Origin: CBDAQR01 sp965199055
Lineage (GTDB): Bacteria; Pseudomonadota; Gammaproteobacteria; Pseudomonadales; Halieaceae
NCBI GenBank assembly: GCA_965199055.1
Contig: CBDAQR010000003.1
Location: forward strand, 992,001 to 1,056,000
Reading direction: 5' to 3'
Length of the DNA stretch: 64,000 nucleotides
In this document: piece after piece, positions 24,994 through 33,345 of the stretch
Position numbering within the stretch: the first letter of the stretch is position 1
How the letters are laid out: every line of letters begins with the position of its first letter
Position numbers and translations under genes: made by a program
The notes under the pieces: generated by a model
Databases searched by the model: none
Told to the model about the DNA's origin: nothing
Seen by the model: the letters and a program-made list of their open reading frames with translations, nothing else

Positions 24994-26985
24994 ATGATTC
25001 GACTTCAGACGAGACTGCTCCTGCTCTGCCTGGCAATTTCGGCCTGTGACACCTTCCGGGATCCACCGCCCGCCACAGATCCCGCACATGCGCGCGAAGC
25101 CTCTAACTACCTACCGTATGGCGGTGACGGCGGCCGCCAGTTCAGCGACTCTGGCCTCATCAATCGCGACAACGTTCATAGGCTGAAGCCATTGTGGTCG
25201 TTTCACACGGGCGAAATGTCCAGCGGTTCTGCCGAGGTCTGGTCGCCGACGTCATTCCAACTGACACCGATATTGGCCGAGGGATTGCTCTACATCTGCA
25301 CACCCTTCAATCGGGTCATAGCACTAGATCCACTCACCGGCGCCCAGGCCTGGGCGTTCGATCCCAAGCTTGAGCTAAAGGCCCATTACTCCAACATGCT
25401 CACCTGCCGCGGAGTGTCCTTTTGGAAAGACGCCGGTAAACAGGATGGGGAGATGTGCGCCAGTCGCATTTTCACCAACACCAATGACACACGCCTCATT
25501 GCGCTAGACGCCCAAACCGGAACGCCCTGCTCTGAATTTGGCGAAGCGGGCTTCGTGAACACCGCCAAAGGTATCGGCGAAGCGAGCTATCCGGGTGAAC
25601 ACCATCACACCTCTCCGCCCACGATCATTGGTGACCGGGTGATAGTCGGCGGAACCATTAGTGACGGCGCGGGCGTTAGTGCGCCTAGTGGCGTCGTACG
25701 GGCCTATAACGCTCGCACAGGCGCGTTGGAGTGGGCGCAGGATCTTGCGCCGCCGAACTATCCACAGTCGGCAGAGAACCGCAGCACTGAAGGTTATTTA
25801 CTCGCAACCCCGAATGTATGGGCGCCCATGAGCGCCGACGAAGAACTGGGGCTCATCTATGCCCCGACGGGTAACCCCCTACCGGACTACTTTCGTAACG
25901 AGGATATTTCTCGAGCCCACTATGGGTCCTCCCTCGTGGCCATTGACGCGAGTAGCGGAGACATTCGCTGGCACTATCAGTTCGTTCACCGGGACTTTTG
26001 GGACTTTGATACGCCTGCGCAACCTACCCTGTTTGAGCTGGAGCGAAACGGCGAGCGTATCCCTGCCGTCGCCCAGGGCACGAAGATGGGTTTCATCTTC
26101 ATTCTCGATCGACGCACGGGTCAACCACTATTCCCAGTGGAAGAAAGACCCGTGCCGCAAAACCCCGACTTTCCCAATCTGGAATTGTCTGCCACACAAC
26201 CGTTCCCGCTGCTACCGCAACCTGTCGCCGCACAAACGCTTGACCCGGAAGAGGCGTTTGGCTTCACCTTCTATGATCGTCAGGCCTGCCGCGAGGAACT
26301 GACCAGCCTGCGCTACCAAGGCATGTATACACCGGTGTCACCCGAATGGACGCTAATGTACGCGGGCAACGCCGGGGGAATTAACTGGGGCGGACTGGCC
26401 ATCGATGAACGCACGCAAACGCTTGTGGTGAACTCTTCCAACCTGGCATTCAAAGTAAAGCTGATACCGCGGGAGGATTTTGAAGCGGTACGGGAAGCCA
26501 ACCCGGGTCAAGAAATGTTGCGCCAACCGGGCACACCCTGGGGCCTGTGGCGGGTGATGATCCAGTCGCCCTTCGGCACACCCTGCAATCCGCCACCCTG
26601 GGGGCTACTCACCGGTATCGATCTACGCACCGGCGAACATATTTGGCAGTCCACGCTAGGCACTACCAGAGATCTCGCCCCGCTTCCCATCGCGCTTAAT
26701 ACTGGCACACCCAGCCTCGGTGGACCGCTGATGACAGCCGGGGGTTTAACCTTCATCGGCGGAGCTCTGGAGCACTATCTGCGCGCCTTTGACAGCGATA
26801 CGGGCGAAGAACTATGGAAGGGGCGCCTGCCCGCAGCCGGAATCGCGACGCCGATGAGTTATACCGTTGTCGACACAAACGGCGAGCCGCGCCAATTAGT
26901 ACTGATCGCAGCCGGGGGCTATGGGCGCATGCCCTTCGCCCTCTCAGACACGTTGCTGGCCTTTGGTCTGCCTGACTCACATTGA
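24994..26985 (+). CDS. PQQ-dependent dehydrogenase-like beta-propeller lipoprotein
   Basis: This 663-residue protein starts with a lipobox signal (LCLAISAC, Cys20). It carries the eight-bladed quinoprotein fold: YLPYGGDGGRQFSDSG near residue 41, RVIALDPLTGAQAWAF, and repeated W-motif blades through GYGRMPFALSDTLLAFGLP at the end. This matches membrane-bound glucose/quinate-type PQQ dehydrogenases but without their N-terminal five-helix anchor; a lipid anchor may substitute. It would oxidise a polyol, sugar or alcohol in the periplasm and pass electrons to quinone or to the cytochrome encoded next. It is the first of a co-directional exported gene set reaching 32276. No PQQ biosynthesis gene is in view. 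Confidence 0.88.
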   Translation: MIRLQTRLLLLCLAISACDTFRDPPPATDPAHAREASNYLPYGGDGGRQFSDSGLINRDNVHRLKPLWSFHTGEMSSGSAEVWSPTSFQLTPILAEGLLYICTPFNRVIALDPLTGAQAWAFDPKLELKAHYSNMLTCRGVSFWKDAGKQDGEMCASRIFTNTNDTRLIALDAQTGTPCSEFGEAGFVNTAKGIGEASYPGEHHHTSPPTIIGDRVIVGGTISDGAGVSAPSGVVRAYNARTGALEWAQDLAPPNYPQSAENRSTEGYLLATPNVWAPMSADEELGLIYAPTGNPLPDYFRNEDISRAHYGSSLVAIDASSGDIRWHYQFVHRDFWDFDTPAQPTLFELERNGERIPAVAQGTKMGFIFILDRRTGQPLFPVEERPVPQNPDFPNLELSATQPFPLLPQPVAAQTLDPEEAFGFTFYDRQACREELTSLRYQGMYTPVSPEWTLMYAGNAGGINWGGLAIDERTQTLVVNSSNLAFKVKLIPREDFEAVREANPGQEMLRQPGTPWGLWRVMIQSPFGTPCNPPPWGLLTGIDLRTGEHIWQSTLGTTRDLAPLPIALNTGTPSLGGPLMTAGGLTFIGGALEHYLRAFDSDTGEELWKGRLPAAGIATPMSYTVVDTNGEPRQLVLIAAGGYGRMPFALSDTLLAFGLPDSH

Positions 26986-27010
26986 CAGGCACGGAGGCGT
27001 TCTCTAAACT
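26982..27010 (+). promoter_or_regulatory. Sigma70-type promoter for the cytochrome c gene and downstream genes
   Basis: TTGACA (26982-26987), overlapping the PQQ gene stop, is followed after 17 bp by TAAACT (27005-27010). The start codon 27067 is about 50 bp from the expected transcript start. An AT-rich stretch follows at 27011-27046. Confidence 0.45.
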
Positions 27011-27066
27011 TAAAAGCTAATTATAACTATCTTTTTCATAATTTAGCTCACAGTGGAGTAACGACT

Positions 27067-27414
27067 ATGCCGGTCCGCAGCCTGGTATTCGCGCTACTCG
27101 CCCTGCTCACCGCCTGCGCTGGCGGCGAATCCAGTGGCATTAGCGAAACGCAATCAAAAGCCCTGGTTCCGGCGGACGCCGAATTAGCCGACATCTACAA
27201 CCGCAGTTGCCGAAGCTGCCACACCCTGGCCGCCACTGGATCGCCCCTAACCGGCGACGCCGCTGCTTGGGATGAGCGCATGAATAAGGGCATGGATGTC
27301 CTGCTGGACAATGTCATCAACGGCTTTGGCGGGATGCCTCCGCTGGGTCTATGCATGGACTGCGATGTCGATCAGTTTGAAGCCCTGATTCTGTTTATGG
27401 CAGAAGCACCGTAG
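27067..27414 (+). CDS. Cytochrome c lipoprotein (c5-like)
   Basis: This 115-residue protein has a lipobox signal (LLTAC, Cys17) and a single CRSCH heme-binding motif (Cys48, Cys51, His52). The axial Met is probably in FGGMPPLG near residue 97, and a CMDC pair follows, as in cytochrome c5. It would be lipid-anchored in the periplasm as an electron carrier. Its position directly after the PQQ enzyme and before an FAD oxidase suggests it accepts their electrons, although flavin oxidases of the ALO family can also use oxygen. Confidence 0.88.
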   Translation: MPVRSLVFALLALLTACAGGESSGISETQSKALVPADAELADIYNRSCRSCHTLAATGSPLTGDAAAWDERMNKGMDVLLDNVINGFGGMPPLGLCMDCDVDQFEALILFMAEAP

Positions 27415-27485
27415 CCCGAACGAGGGATTCAGGCGCAAAACACAATTGGTATACTCCGATCAATAATAACGAGAACTAAGAAACG

Positions 27486-28847
27486 ATGCAGACTCGACGC
27501 CAGGTCCTGGCCTCATTATTCGCTGCCGCAGGTGCCATGCTGGCGCCAAGCCTGAGTGTGTCGCAGACGAGCAAAAGGCGCATTCCCTGGCGCAATTGGT
27601 CGGGCTCGCAACAATGTCTGCCGGAGCACCGCCTAGCCCCCACCTCCCTATCGGAGTTACAGCAGATTGTTGCTGAAGCAAGCGGCACGGTCCGGGCCGT
27701 AGGCGCAGGACACTCCTTCACACCACTCGTGCCCACTGATGGCACGCTGATATCACTATCACGCCTGAGCGGCATGATCGATCACGATACGGAAAACCTG
27801 CGAGCCAGTTTCTGGGGCGGCACCCGCCTGGGAGACATGGGCGCACCGCTAGAATCGGTGGGCCAAGCCATGATCAATATGCCGGACATTGACGAGCAAA
27901 GTCTCGCCGGCTGCATGGCCACCGCAACCCATGGCACAGGGATGAATATCGGCTGCCTGCCCACGTTTATTGAGAGCCTGGAATTGGTCACCGCCAACGG
28001 TGATGTGCTGGAGTGCAGCAAAGATAACAATCCTGAGGTATTCAAAGCCGCGCAGGTATCCATGGGCACCCTCGGCATCCTTAGCAAAATTAATCTGCAA
28101 AACCAGGCGCCCTATCGCCTTAAACGCGAAACAATCTGGTGCGGCGTCGACGAGGTGCTGAATGCTGCGGATCGGGTGGCCGGTGAGAATCGTAACTTCG
28201 AGTTCTACTACATCCCGTTTACGGGGATGGGCTGGACCGATATGCACAACATCACCGACGAACCCCTCGGTGCCACCCCCAGCCTGGACAGCAACGAAGG
28301 GGCGGAAGACCTCAAAATGGCGCGCGATATGCTGGGATGGTCACCCAAGCTACGCGAGCTGGTCATGAGCACCTACATTAAGACGCTCGATAACGAGGTC
28401 AAGGTAGAGAGCTCTTGGAAAAACTACGCCAATGAGCGCAACGTGCGCTTCAACGAGATGGAATACCACCTACCCCGCGAGAATGGCATACAGGCAATGC
28501 GCGAGATTCGGGAGGTATTGGAAGGCGGCTTTAACGAAGTCTTTTTCCCAATCGAATTCCGTTACGTGGCGGCCGACGATATCTGGCTGAGCCCATTTTA
28601 TGAGCGCCAGTGCTGCTCCATCGCCATTCACCGCTATTTCGAAGAGGATTACGACGCCTACTTTGCAGCGATAGAACCGATCTTCCGCAAATACGGCGGG
28701 CGGCCACATTGGGGCAAACTGAACACGCTCACGCGTGAAGACTTCGCGGCGCTGTACCCGCGCTGGAACGACTTCATCGAGGTTCGCCGCACGCTGGATC
28801 CCGACGGCAAATTCCTGAACCCTTACCTACGCGAACTGTTGGGCTAG
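27486..28847 (+). CDS. Tat-exported FAD-linked oxidase, D-arabinono-1,4-lactone oxidase-like
   Basis: This 453-residue protein has a twin-arginine-type signal (TRRQVLASLF near residue 3) followed by a vanillyl-alcohol-oxidase-type FAD domain. GAGHSF contains His76, the position of covalent FAD attachment in alditol and sugar-lactone oxidases. ATATHGTG near residue 141 follows. The C-terminal ALO domain ends with PDGKFLNPYLRELL. Family enzymes oxidise lactones or polyols, giving peroxide or reducing a cytochrome. It ends 2 bp before the PLP enzyme gene, so translation is probably coupled. Confidence 0.88.
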   Translation: MQTRRQVLASLFAAAGAMLAPSLSVSQTSKRRIPWRNWSGSQQCLPEHRLAPTSLSELQQIVAEASGTVRAVGAGHSFTPLVPTDGTLISLSRLSGMIDHDTENLRASFWGGTRLGDMGAPLESVGQAMINMPDIDEQSLAGCMATATHGTGMNIGCLPTFIESLELVTANGDVLECSKDNNPEVFKAAQVSMGTLGILSKINLQNQAPYRLKRETIWCGVDEVLNAADRVAGENRNFEFYYIPFTGMGWTDMHNITDEPLGATPSLDSNEGAEDLKMARDMLGWSPKLRELVMSTYIKTLDNEVKVESSWKNYANERNVRFNEMEYHLPRENGIQAMREIREVLEGGFNEVFFPIEFRYVAADDIWLSPFYERQCCSIAIHRYFEEDYDAYFAAIEPIFRKYGGRPHWGKLNTLTREDFAALYPRWNDFIEVRRTLDPDGKFLNPYLRELLG

Positions 28848-28849
28848 GC

Positions 28850-30124
28850 ATGCCAGCAGCGATTAAGCGACGCACTCTATTGGCCGGCGGCCTGTTGGGC
28901 GCTGCCGCCGTTGGCGTTGGCCTTCGGCCGGAAGATCGCGGCGGGAATCATCCGCCGTATTTTCAGGCATTGAGCAAGGCGTTAGACGATGCCGGAATCA
29001 GCGGTCCCACACTGGTGGTGGACCGCGCGAAACTATTAGCCAACGTACAGACGCTGAAGCATCACTTAGGCGAGCGCTATGCCTACCGCATCGTGGCCAA
29101 GTCGTTACCGTCGGTAGACTTGCTAGGCACCATCATGGAAGCCAGCAACAGCAAGCGACTGATGCTGTTCCATCAACCGTTTCTCAACCAGGTGGTCGCG
29201 GCCTTCCCCGATACCGACATCCTGCTCGGCAAGCCGATGCCGGTAACCGCCGCAGCCAACTACTATGCCAGCGATCCCGCGGGTAGTGGTTTCGATTCCG
29301 AGCGGCAGCTGCAATGGCTGATTGATACGCCGCAACGCCTGGCTCAGTACGCGACGCTGGCTGAGCAGCTAGGCGTCAATATGCGTATCAATATTGAACT
29401 CGATGTCGGCTTGCACCGCGGTGGCGTGACCGAGCACGATACGCTGATCGCCATGCTCGATATCATTCAGTCTAGCCCGCAGCTACAGTTCTCCGGCTTT
29501 ATGGGTTACGAGCCCCATATCGTGAAAGTACCCGGCGATCCGCTCGACTATCGAGATCGCGCCATGCTGGCCTATACGGATTTTGTCGCCACTGCGCGCC
29601 ACTACCTGGGCGACGACTGGCCGCAGGATGTGCTACTAAATTGCGGCGGCAGCCCCACTTACCAGATGTATGATGAGGGTGACTACCCGTTTAATGAACT
29701 CGCTGCCGGCTCCTGCCTGGTAAAGCCAACCGACTTCGACATACCCACGCTGGCCGATCATATTCCGGCATCTTATATCGCGACGCCGGTTCTCAAGGCC
29801 ATGAATCCCGCGGTCATGCCGGTAGACGGTGCGGCAGGCATCATGGCCGCCTGGGACCGCAACCGCGCGCAAACGTTTTACACCTATGGGGGCTACTGGA
29901 AAGCCTTACCCGAGTCGCCGCCTGGCCTGAGTATCAATCCGCTAATGGGGCGCTCCACCAATCAGGAGTATTTGAACGGTTCGGCCAGCATTAATCTTGC
30001 GCCAGACGACTGGGTATTTCTGCGTCCCACCCAAAGTGAATTCGTATTCCTGCAGTTCGGTGATATTGCTGTGCTTGAAGACGGCATCATCAGCGAGCGC
30101 TGGCCGATACTGCAAAACAGCTAA
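28850..30124 (+). CDS. Exported PLP-dependent alanine racemase/D-threonine-aldolase-fold protein
   Basis: This 424-residue protein has a basic pair then a hydrophobic segment (KRRTLLAGGLLGAAAVG), a plausible Tat signal. An alanine-racemase N-terminal barrel follows. VDRAKLLANVQTL is the typical entry and RIVAKSLPS holds the probable PLP Lys84. NIELDVGLHRGG and FSGFMGYEPHI follow in order. The C-terminal domain is the D-threonine aldolase/DSD1 type rather than classic Alr. An exported PLP enzyme of this fold is unusual; Tat export would let PLP be loaded in the cytoplasm. It lies 2 bp after the FAD oxidase gene and 1 bp before the SGNH gene. The substrate might be a D-amino or hydroxyamino acid (inference). 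Confidence 0.82.
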   Translation: MPAAIKRRTLLAGGLLGAAAVGVGLRPEDRGGNHPPYFQALSKALDDAGISGPTLVVDRAKLLANVQTLKHHLGERYAYRIVAKSLPSVDLLGTIMEASNSKRLMLFHQPFLNQVVAAFPDTDILLGKPMPVTAAANYYASDPAGSGFDSERQLQWLIDTPQRLAQYATLAEQLGVNMRINIELDVGLHRGGVTEHDTLIAMLDIIQSSPQLQFSGFMGYEPHIVKVPGDPLDYRDRAMLAYTDFVATARHYLGDDWPQDVLLNCGGSPTYQMYDEGDYPFNELAAGSCLVKPTDFDIPTLADHIPASYIATPVLKAMNPAVMPVDGAAGIMAAWDRNRAQTFYTYGGYWKALPESPPGLSINPLMGRSTNQEYLNGSASINLAPDDWVFLRPTQSEFVFLQFGDIAVLEDGIISERWPILQNS

Positions 30125-30125
30125 T

Positions 30126-30746
30126 ATGAAACGTCTCCTATGCCTCTTCGTCGTTGCACTCCTGTTTGGCTGCAGCAACGAGCCGGGCCTGGACGCTATC
30201 CCGCGCGGCAGCACTGTGCTGGCTTTCGGTGACAGCGTCACCTTCGGCACCGGCGCGGGACCGGGCGAAGACTGGGTAACACACCTGGGTGCGGCCACCG
30301 GCTGGAATATGATCAACGCCGGAATACCCGGTGATACTGCACGTGAAGCACGTCGCCGGCTGGGCGACCTACTGACTCGCCACCAACCTCAACTGGTTAT
30401 TGTGGAACTGGGTGGCAACGACTTTCTACGCCAAAGTCAGGCGTCGCGGGTCAAAGGGTACCTGCGCGAAATCGTTTTGGAAAGTCAGGCTACCGGGGCC
30501 ATGACCGTCATCGTCGCGGTACCGAGACTATCCTTGCTGCGGGCGACCGCGGGAGCGCTAAAGGATTCAGATATTTACGCAGAGCTGTCTGAGGAAACAG
30601 GGGCACCGCTGATCGCCGATGTATTCTCTGACGTACTGTCCGATTCCAGCCTGCGCGCCGACCAGGTACACCCGAACGCCGAAGGCTATCGGGTAATGGC
30701 GACAGGTATACTGGAAGCACTACAAGAAATGGGCCTCGCCCAATAA
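30126..30746 (+). CDS. SGNH/GDSL hydrolase lipoprotein
   Basis: This 206-residue protein starts with MKRLLCLFVVALLFGC, giving lipidated Cys16. It is an SGNH-family esterase: block I FGDSVTFG (Ser37), block III GGNDFLR with the oxyanion Asn, block V DQVHPN (Asp179, His182). TesA-like arylesterases of this size hydrolyse acyl esters or thioesters in the periplasm. ATG 30126 lies two bases after the stop of the PLP-enzyme gene; a longer frame to 29997 inside that gene was rejected because it would bury the signal peptide. Confidence 0.88.
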   Translation: MKRLLCLFVVALLFGCSNEPGLDAIPRGSTVLAFGDSVTFGTGAGPGEDWVTHLGAATGWNMINAGIPGDTAREARRRLGDLLTRHQPQLVIVELGGNDFLRQSQASRVKGYLREIVLESQATGAMTVIVAVPRLSLLRATAGALKDSDIYAELSEETGAPLIADVFSDVLSDSSLRADQVHPNAEGYRVMATGILEALQEMGLAQ

Positions 30747-30758
30747 GAAGAGTGTAAA

Positions 30759-32276
30759 TTGAAGAAGTTTCTTATAGCCCTGCTGGTGGTGATTGTCTCA
30801 CTCATCGGCGGCGTTGCCTTACTCATCTACTTCGGTGAACCAGATCCTTATGTCGCGCTCTACGCGGACAACTGCGCTACCTGCCATGGCGAGAATATGG
30901 AAGGCACACCAAGTCTAGGTCCAGCGCTCGTCGGCAGAGATCTGAAATACGGCGACAGCACCGATGCAATGGAGGCGATTATCCGCAGTGGAGCGCCACA
31001 GGCGGGTATGCCCGCCTGGGCCAGTGTGTGGACCGATGCTGATATTCGAGGCATGGCGATTTTTCTCGGCGAGCGGCGGGCTGGTCGGGTGTTCAGCGAT
31101 TTCAAGGTGAAGGCACCCCTGGAGATTCCCGAGGGCGTTGTTGAGACCGATTTACATAGCTTCCAGGTGGAGGTCTTTGCAACCGGCTTACATCCCCAGA
31201 CTTACTCTATCGCGCCCCTGCCCGATGGCAGCATGCTCGTTACAGAGAAAACTCGCGGCGTGCGGGTTATCAGTGCAATGGGTGATGTATCGGACCTGGT
31301 AGAGGGCACACCGAAGGCATTCGACGATTCCATCGTCGTCTACGACCTCGCCTACGGAAAAGGTTTATTGCTCGATATCCTTCCCCATCCAGACTACGAA
31401 TCCAACGGCTGGATCTACCTGCATTACACCGATCGCTGCGAAGATTGCGAGGGCATGATCGACGTTTCGATGAATCGTATCGTACGTGCCCGCATTCGCG
31501 ATGGCGCATGGGTGGACGAGCAGGTCATATGGGAAGTCGACAAATCATACTACACGGCAACGCCCGACGTTGCTGCGGGCGGGCGCATGAGCTTCGATGA
31601 CCAGGGTCACCTCTATTTCTCCGTGGGAGTGAAGGGCCGCAGCGAGTACCTCGACATCCAGGACATCGACAAACCCTACGGCAAGGTGCACCGCATCTAC
31701 GCAGAAGGCGGTGTGCCACCCGACAACCCCTATCTGGACGTTGAAGGCGCCTTCCCCAGCGTTTACAGCGTGGGCCACCGCAGCCCACAGGGGCTTGAAT
31801 ACAGTATTGAGCGCGGGCAGCTGTGGGAGACCGAAATGGGACCCCGCGGCGGCGATGAACTCAACCTGATTCAGCCGGGAAAGAACTACGGCTGGCCGCT
31901 AACTTCTCTCGGACTCGATTATGATGGCACCCCCGTCGAGGGCGGCAAGGAACTGGGCATCGCTTTTGAACCCTCAGAGATCGAACAGCCCCGCGCCGAC
32001 TTCACACCCTCACCGGCATTAAGCAGCTTCACCTTCTACCGGGGCGACTTATTTCCCCAATGGCATGGCGCTGTGATCGCCGGTTCGCTCAAGGGCCGAG
32101 AGCTCTATCGGATAGTGTTAGAGAACGATTACGAGGCGCAGCGAGAAACGCTGTTATCCGGAATTGGGCGTATCCGTGATGTTGAGATGGATAGACACGG
32201 CTATCTGTTTCTGCTTTTGGAGAACGCTGCGGGTAGCACTGTGGTGCGACTGGTTCCTTCCGAGAACGCGCTCTAA
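30759..32276 (+). CDS. Cytochrome c-PQQ-dependent sugar dehydrogenase fusion
   Basis: This 505-residue protein has an N-terminal membrane anchor (about 4-25). A c-type cytochrome domain with CATCH (Cys39, Cys42, His43) and GMPAW as the Met region is fused to a six-bladed Asd/YliI-type glucose/sorbosone dehydrogenase domain (about 130-500; GHRSPQGLEY, LWETEMGPRGGDELNLI, GKNYGWPL). The PQQ site would pass electrons to its own heme. TTG 30759 is the start, with AGAAGAG upstream. It is the last gene of the exported set and its stop nearly abuts the convergent hydrolase gene (1 bp). Confidence 0.88.
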   Translation: MKKFLIALLVVIVSLIGGVALLIYFGEPDPYVALYADNCATCHGENMEGTPSLGPALVGRDLKYGDSTDAMEAIIRSGAPQAGMPAWASVWTDADIRGMAIFLGERRAGRVFSDFKVKAPLEIPEGVVETDLHSFQVEVFATGLHPQTYSIAPLPDGSMLVTEKTRGVRVISAMGDVSDLVEGTPKAFDDSIVVYDLAYGKGLLLDILPHPDYESNGWIYLHYTDRCEDCEGMIDVSMNRIVRARIRDGAWVDEQVIWEVDKSYYTATPDVAAGGRMSFDDQGHLYFSVGVKGRSEYLDIQDIDKPYGKVHRIYAEGGVPPDNPYLDVEGAFPSVYSVGHRSPQGLEYSIERGQLWETEMGPRGGDELNLIQPGKNYGWPLTSLGLDYDGTPVEGGKELGIAFEPSEIEQPRADFTPSPALSSFTFYRGDLFPQWHGAVIAGSLKGRELYRIVLENDYEAQRETLLSGIGRIRDVEMDRHGYLFLLLENAAGSTVVRLVPSENAL

Positions 32277-32277
32277 G

Positions 32278-33150
32278 TCAGAGAAATTCGTCGAGCAAAC
32301 CCATGAATACGCTTAACTGGTCGTGGTGCACCCAGTGGCCGGCGTCCGCTACGCTCTCAACCCGCACATCCTGAAACACTTCCGCGCGACCATCCACTTG
32401 CGGATTGGAAGCGTCACTTTCCTCGCCGTACACCAGCAGCGTCGGGCAGGTGATTTTGGTATAGAGTGCGTCGGCGAGGTCCGGCGTCATCCCCACCGCC
32501 GGGAACACGTTGAGATAATTGTCGTATTTCCAGCTGTAGGTGCCATCTTCGTTCTGGTTGGCGCCATGCACAGTGAGGTGCTCAGCCTGCTGCGGTGTCA
32601 GATGCGGATTCGCCTCCTGCATTCGAGCGACGGCGTCGCTGAGGCTGTCGTAACGACGCGGCTGCCGACCTGATAGCCCCCGCACTTCGTTCACCCAACC
32701 ACGCAAGGAATCTGTGACCTCCATCTTTCGCCACTCCTCCATCATCTTCGGTGATGGGCCCAATCCTTCAATGGCCACCAATCTCTCGACGTTATCGGGG
32801 TACAGACCGGTATAACGCAGACAGACGTTGCCACCCATGGAATGCGCGATGATACGTAGCGGCGCCAGCTCCAGTTGATGGATCAACTGAGCAATATCGT
32901 AGGTGTAATCCATCATGTTATAGGTACCACCAGTGATCCACTGACTGTCGCCATGACCACGCAGGTCGGGAGCAATTACGTGGTAGCGTTGGCTCAGTTC
33001 ACGTGCGACCCAATCCCAGTTACGACAATGATCACGGCCGCCATGTACCAGCAGGATTGGCGGCGCTCCGGGGTTTCCCCAATCCACATAATGGAGCCGC
33101 AAACGCTGTGAATAGTAAAATTTGGAGGTGGGACCGAATTCCGGCGACAT
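32278..33150 (-). CDS. Alpha/beta hydrolase
   Basis: This 290-residue alpha/beta hydrolase has HGGRDHCRNWD (oxyanion HG), nucleophile elbow AHSMGGN (Ser104), and an ending DAGHWVHHDQ with catalytic His; the acid is probably Asp in YGEESDAS. No signal peptide is seen, so it is cytoplasmic. ATG 33150 has AGAGAT about 5 bases upstream and begins at the family N-terminus; an in-frame ATG at 33177 was set aside. It is divergent from the isocitrate lyase gene. Substrates range from haloalkanes to C-C bond cleavage products, and the sequence does not decide. Confidence 0.88.
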   Translation of the reverse strand: MSPEFGPTSKFYYSQRLRLHYVDWGNPGAPPILLVHGGRDHCRNWDWVARELSQRYHVIAPDLRGHGDSQWITGGTYNMMDYTYDIAQLIHQLELAPLRIIAHSMGGNVCLRYTGLYPDNVERLVAIEGLGPSPKMMEEWRKMEVTDSLRGWVNEVRGLSGRQPRRYDSLSDAVARMQEANPHLTPQQAEHLTVHGANQNEDGTYSWKYDNYLNVFPAVGMTPDLADALYTKITCPTLLVYGEESDASNPQVDGRAEVFQDVRVESVADAGHWVHHDQLSVFMGLLDEFL

Positions 33151-33212
33151 ATTTCTATCTCTTTGATTTAAATGCACTTTTAAAAATTTCTAGTGCTCAA
33201 ACTCGCTTTACA

Positions 33213-33306
33213 TCACCGTGGTGAATAGCAGAAATACTTTCTATTTATTTCATTTATGTGGTGAGCACCACTAACATACGCAGCATGCTCCGGGGTGAGC
33301 AACCCC
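33213..33306 (+). promoter_or_regulatory. Three palindromes upstream of aceA
   Basis: The 195-bp gap between the divergent hydrolase and aceA holds TCACC-GT-GGTGA (33213-33224), GTGGTG-AG-CACCAC (33258-33271) and GGGGT-N5-ACCCC (33292-33306). Two share GTGGTGA on the same strand. They resemble regulator binding sites or leader hairpins for carbon-source control of the glyoxylate shunt; no known consensus is assigned. Confidence 0.35.
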
Positions 33307-33345
33307 AAATCACAGATTTTTTTTACTTAGTATGTAGGTGACCCA

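Noticed and set aside
24932..25087. N-terminal extension of the NTF2-like gene reaching 25087
   Set aside because: It overlaps the signal peptide of the divergent PQQ gene, has unstructured Arg/Ser-rich sequence, and a well-placed AGGAG precedes GTG 24931.
29997..30125. Longer start for the SGNH hydrolase at 29997
   Set aside because: It would lie inside the PLP-enzyme gene and bury the lipoprotein signal that begins at ATG 30126.
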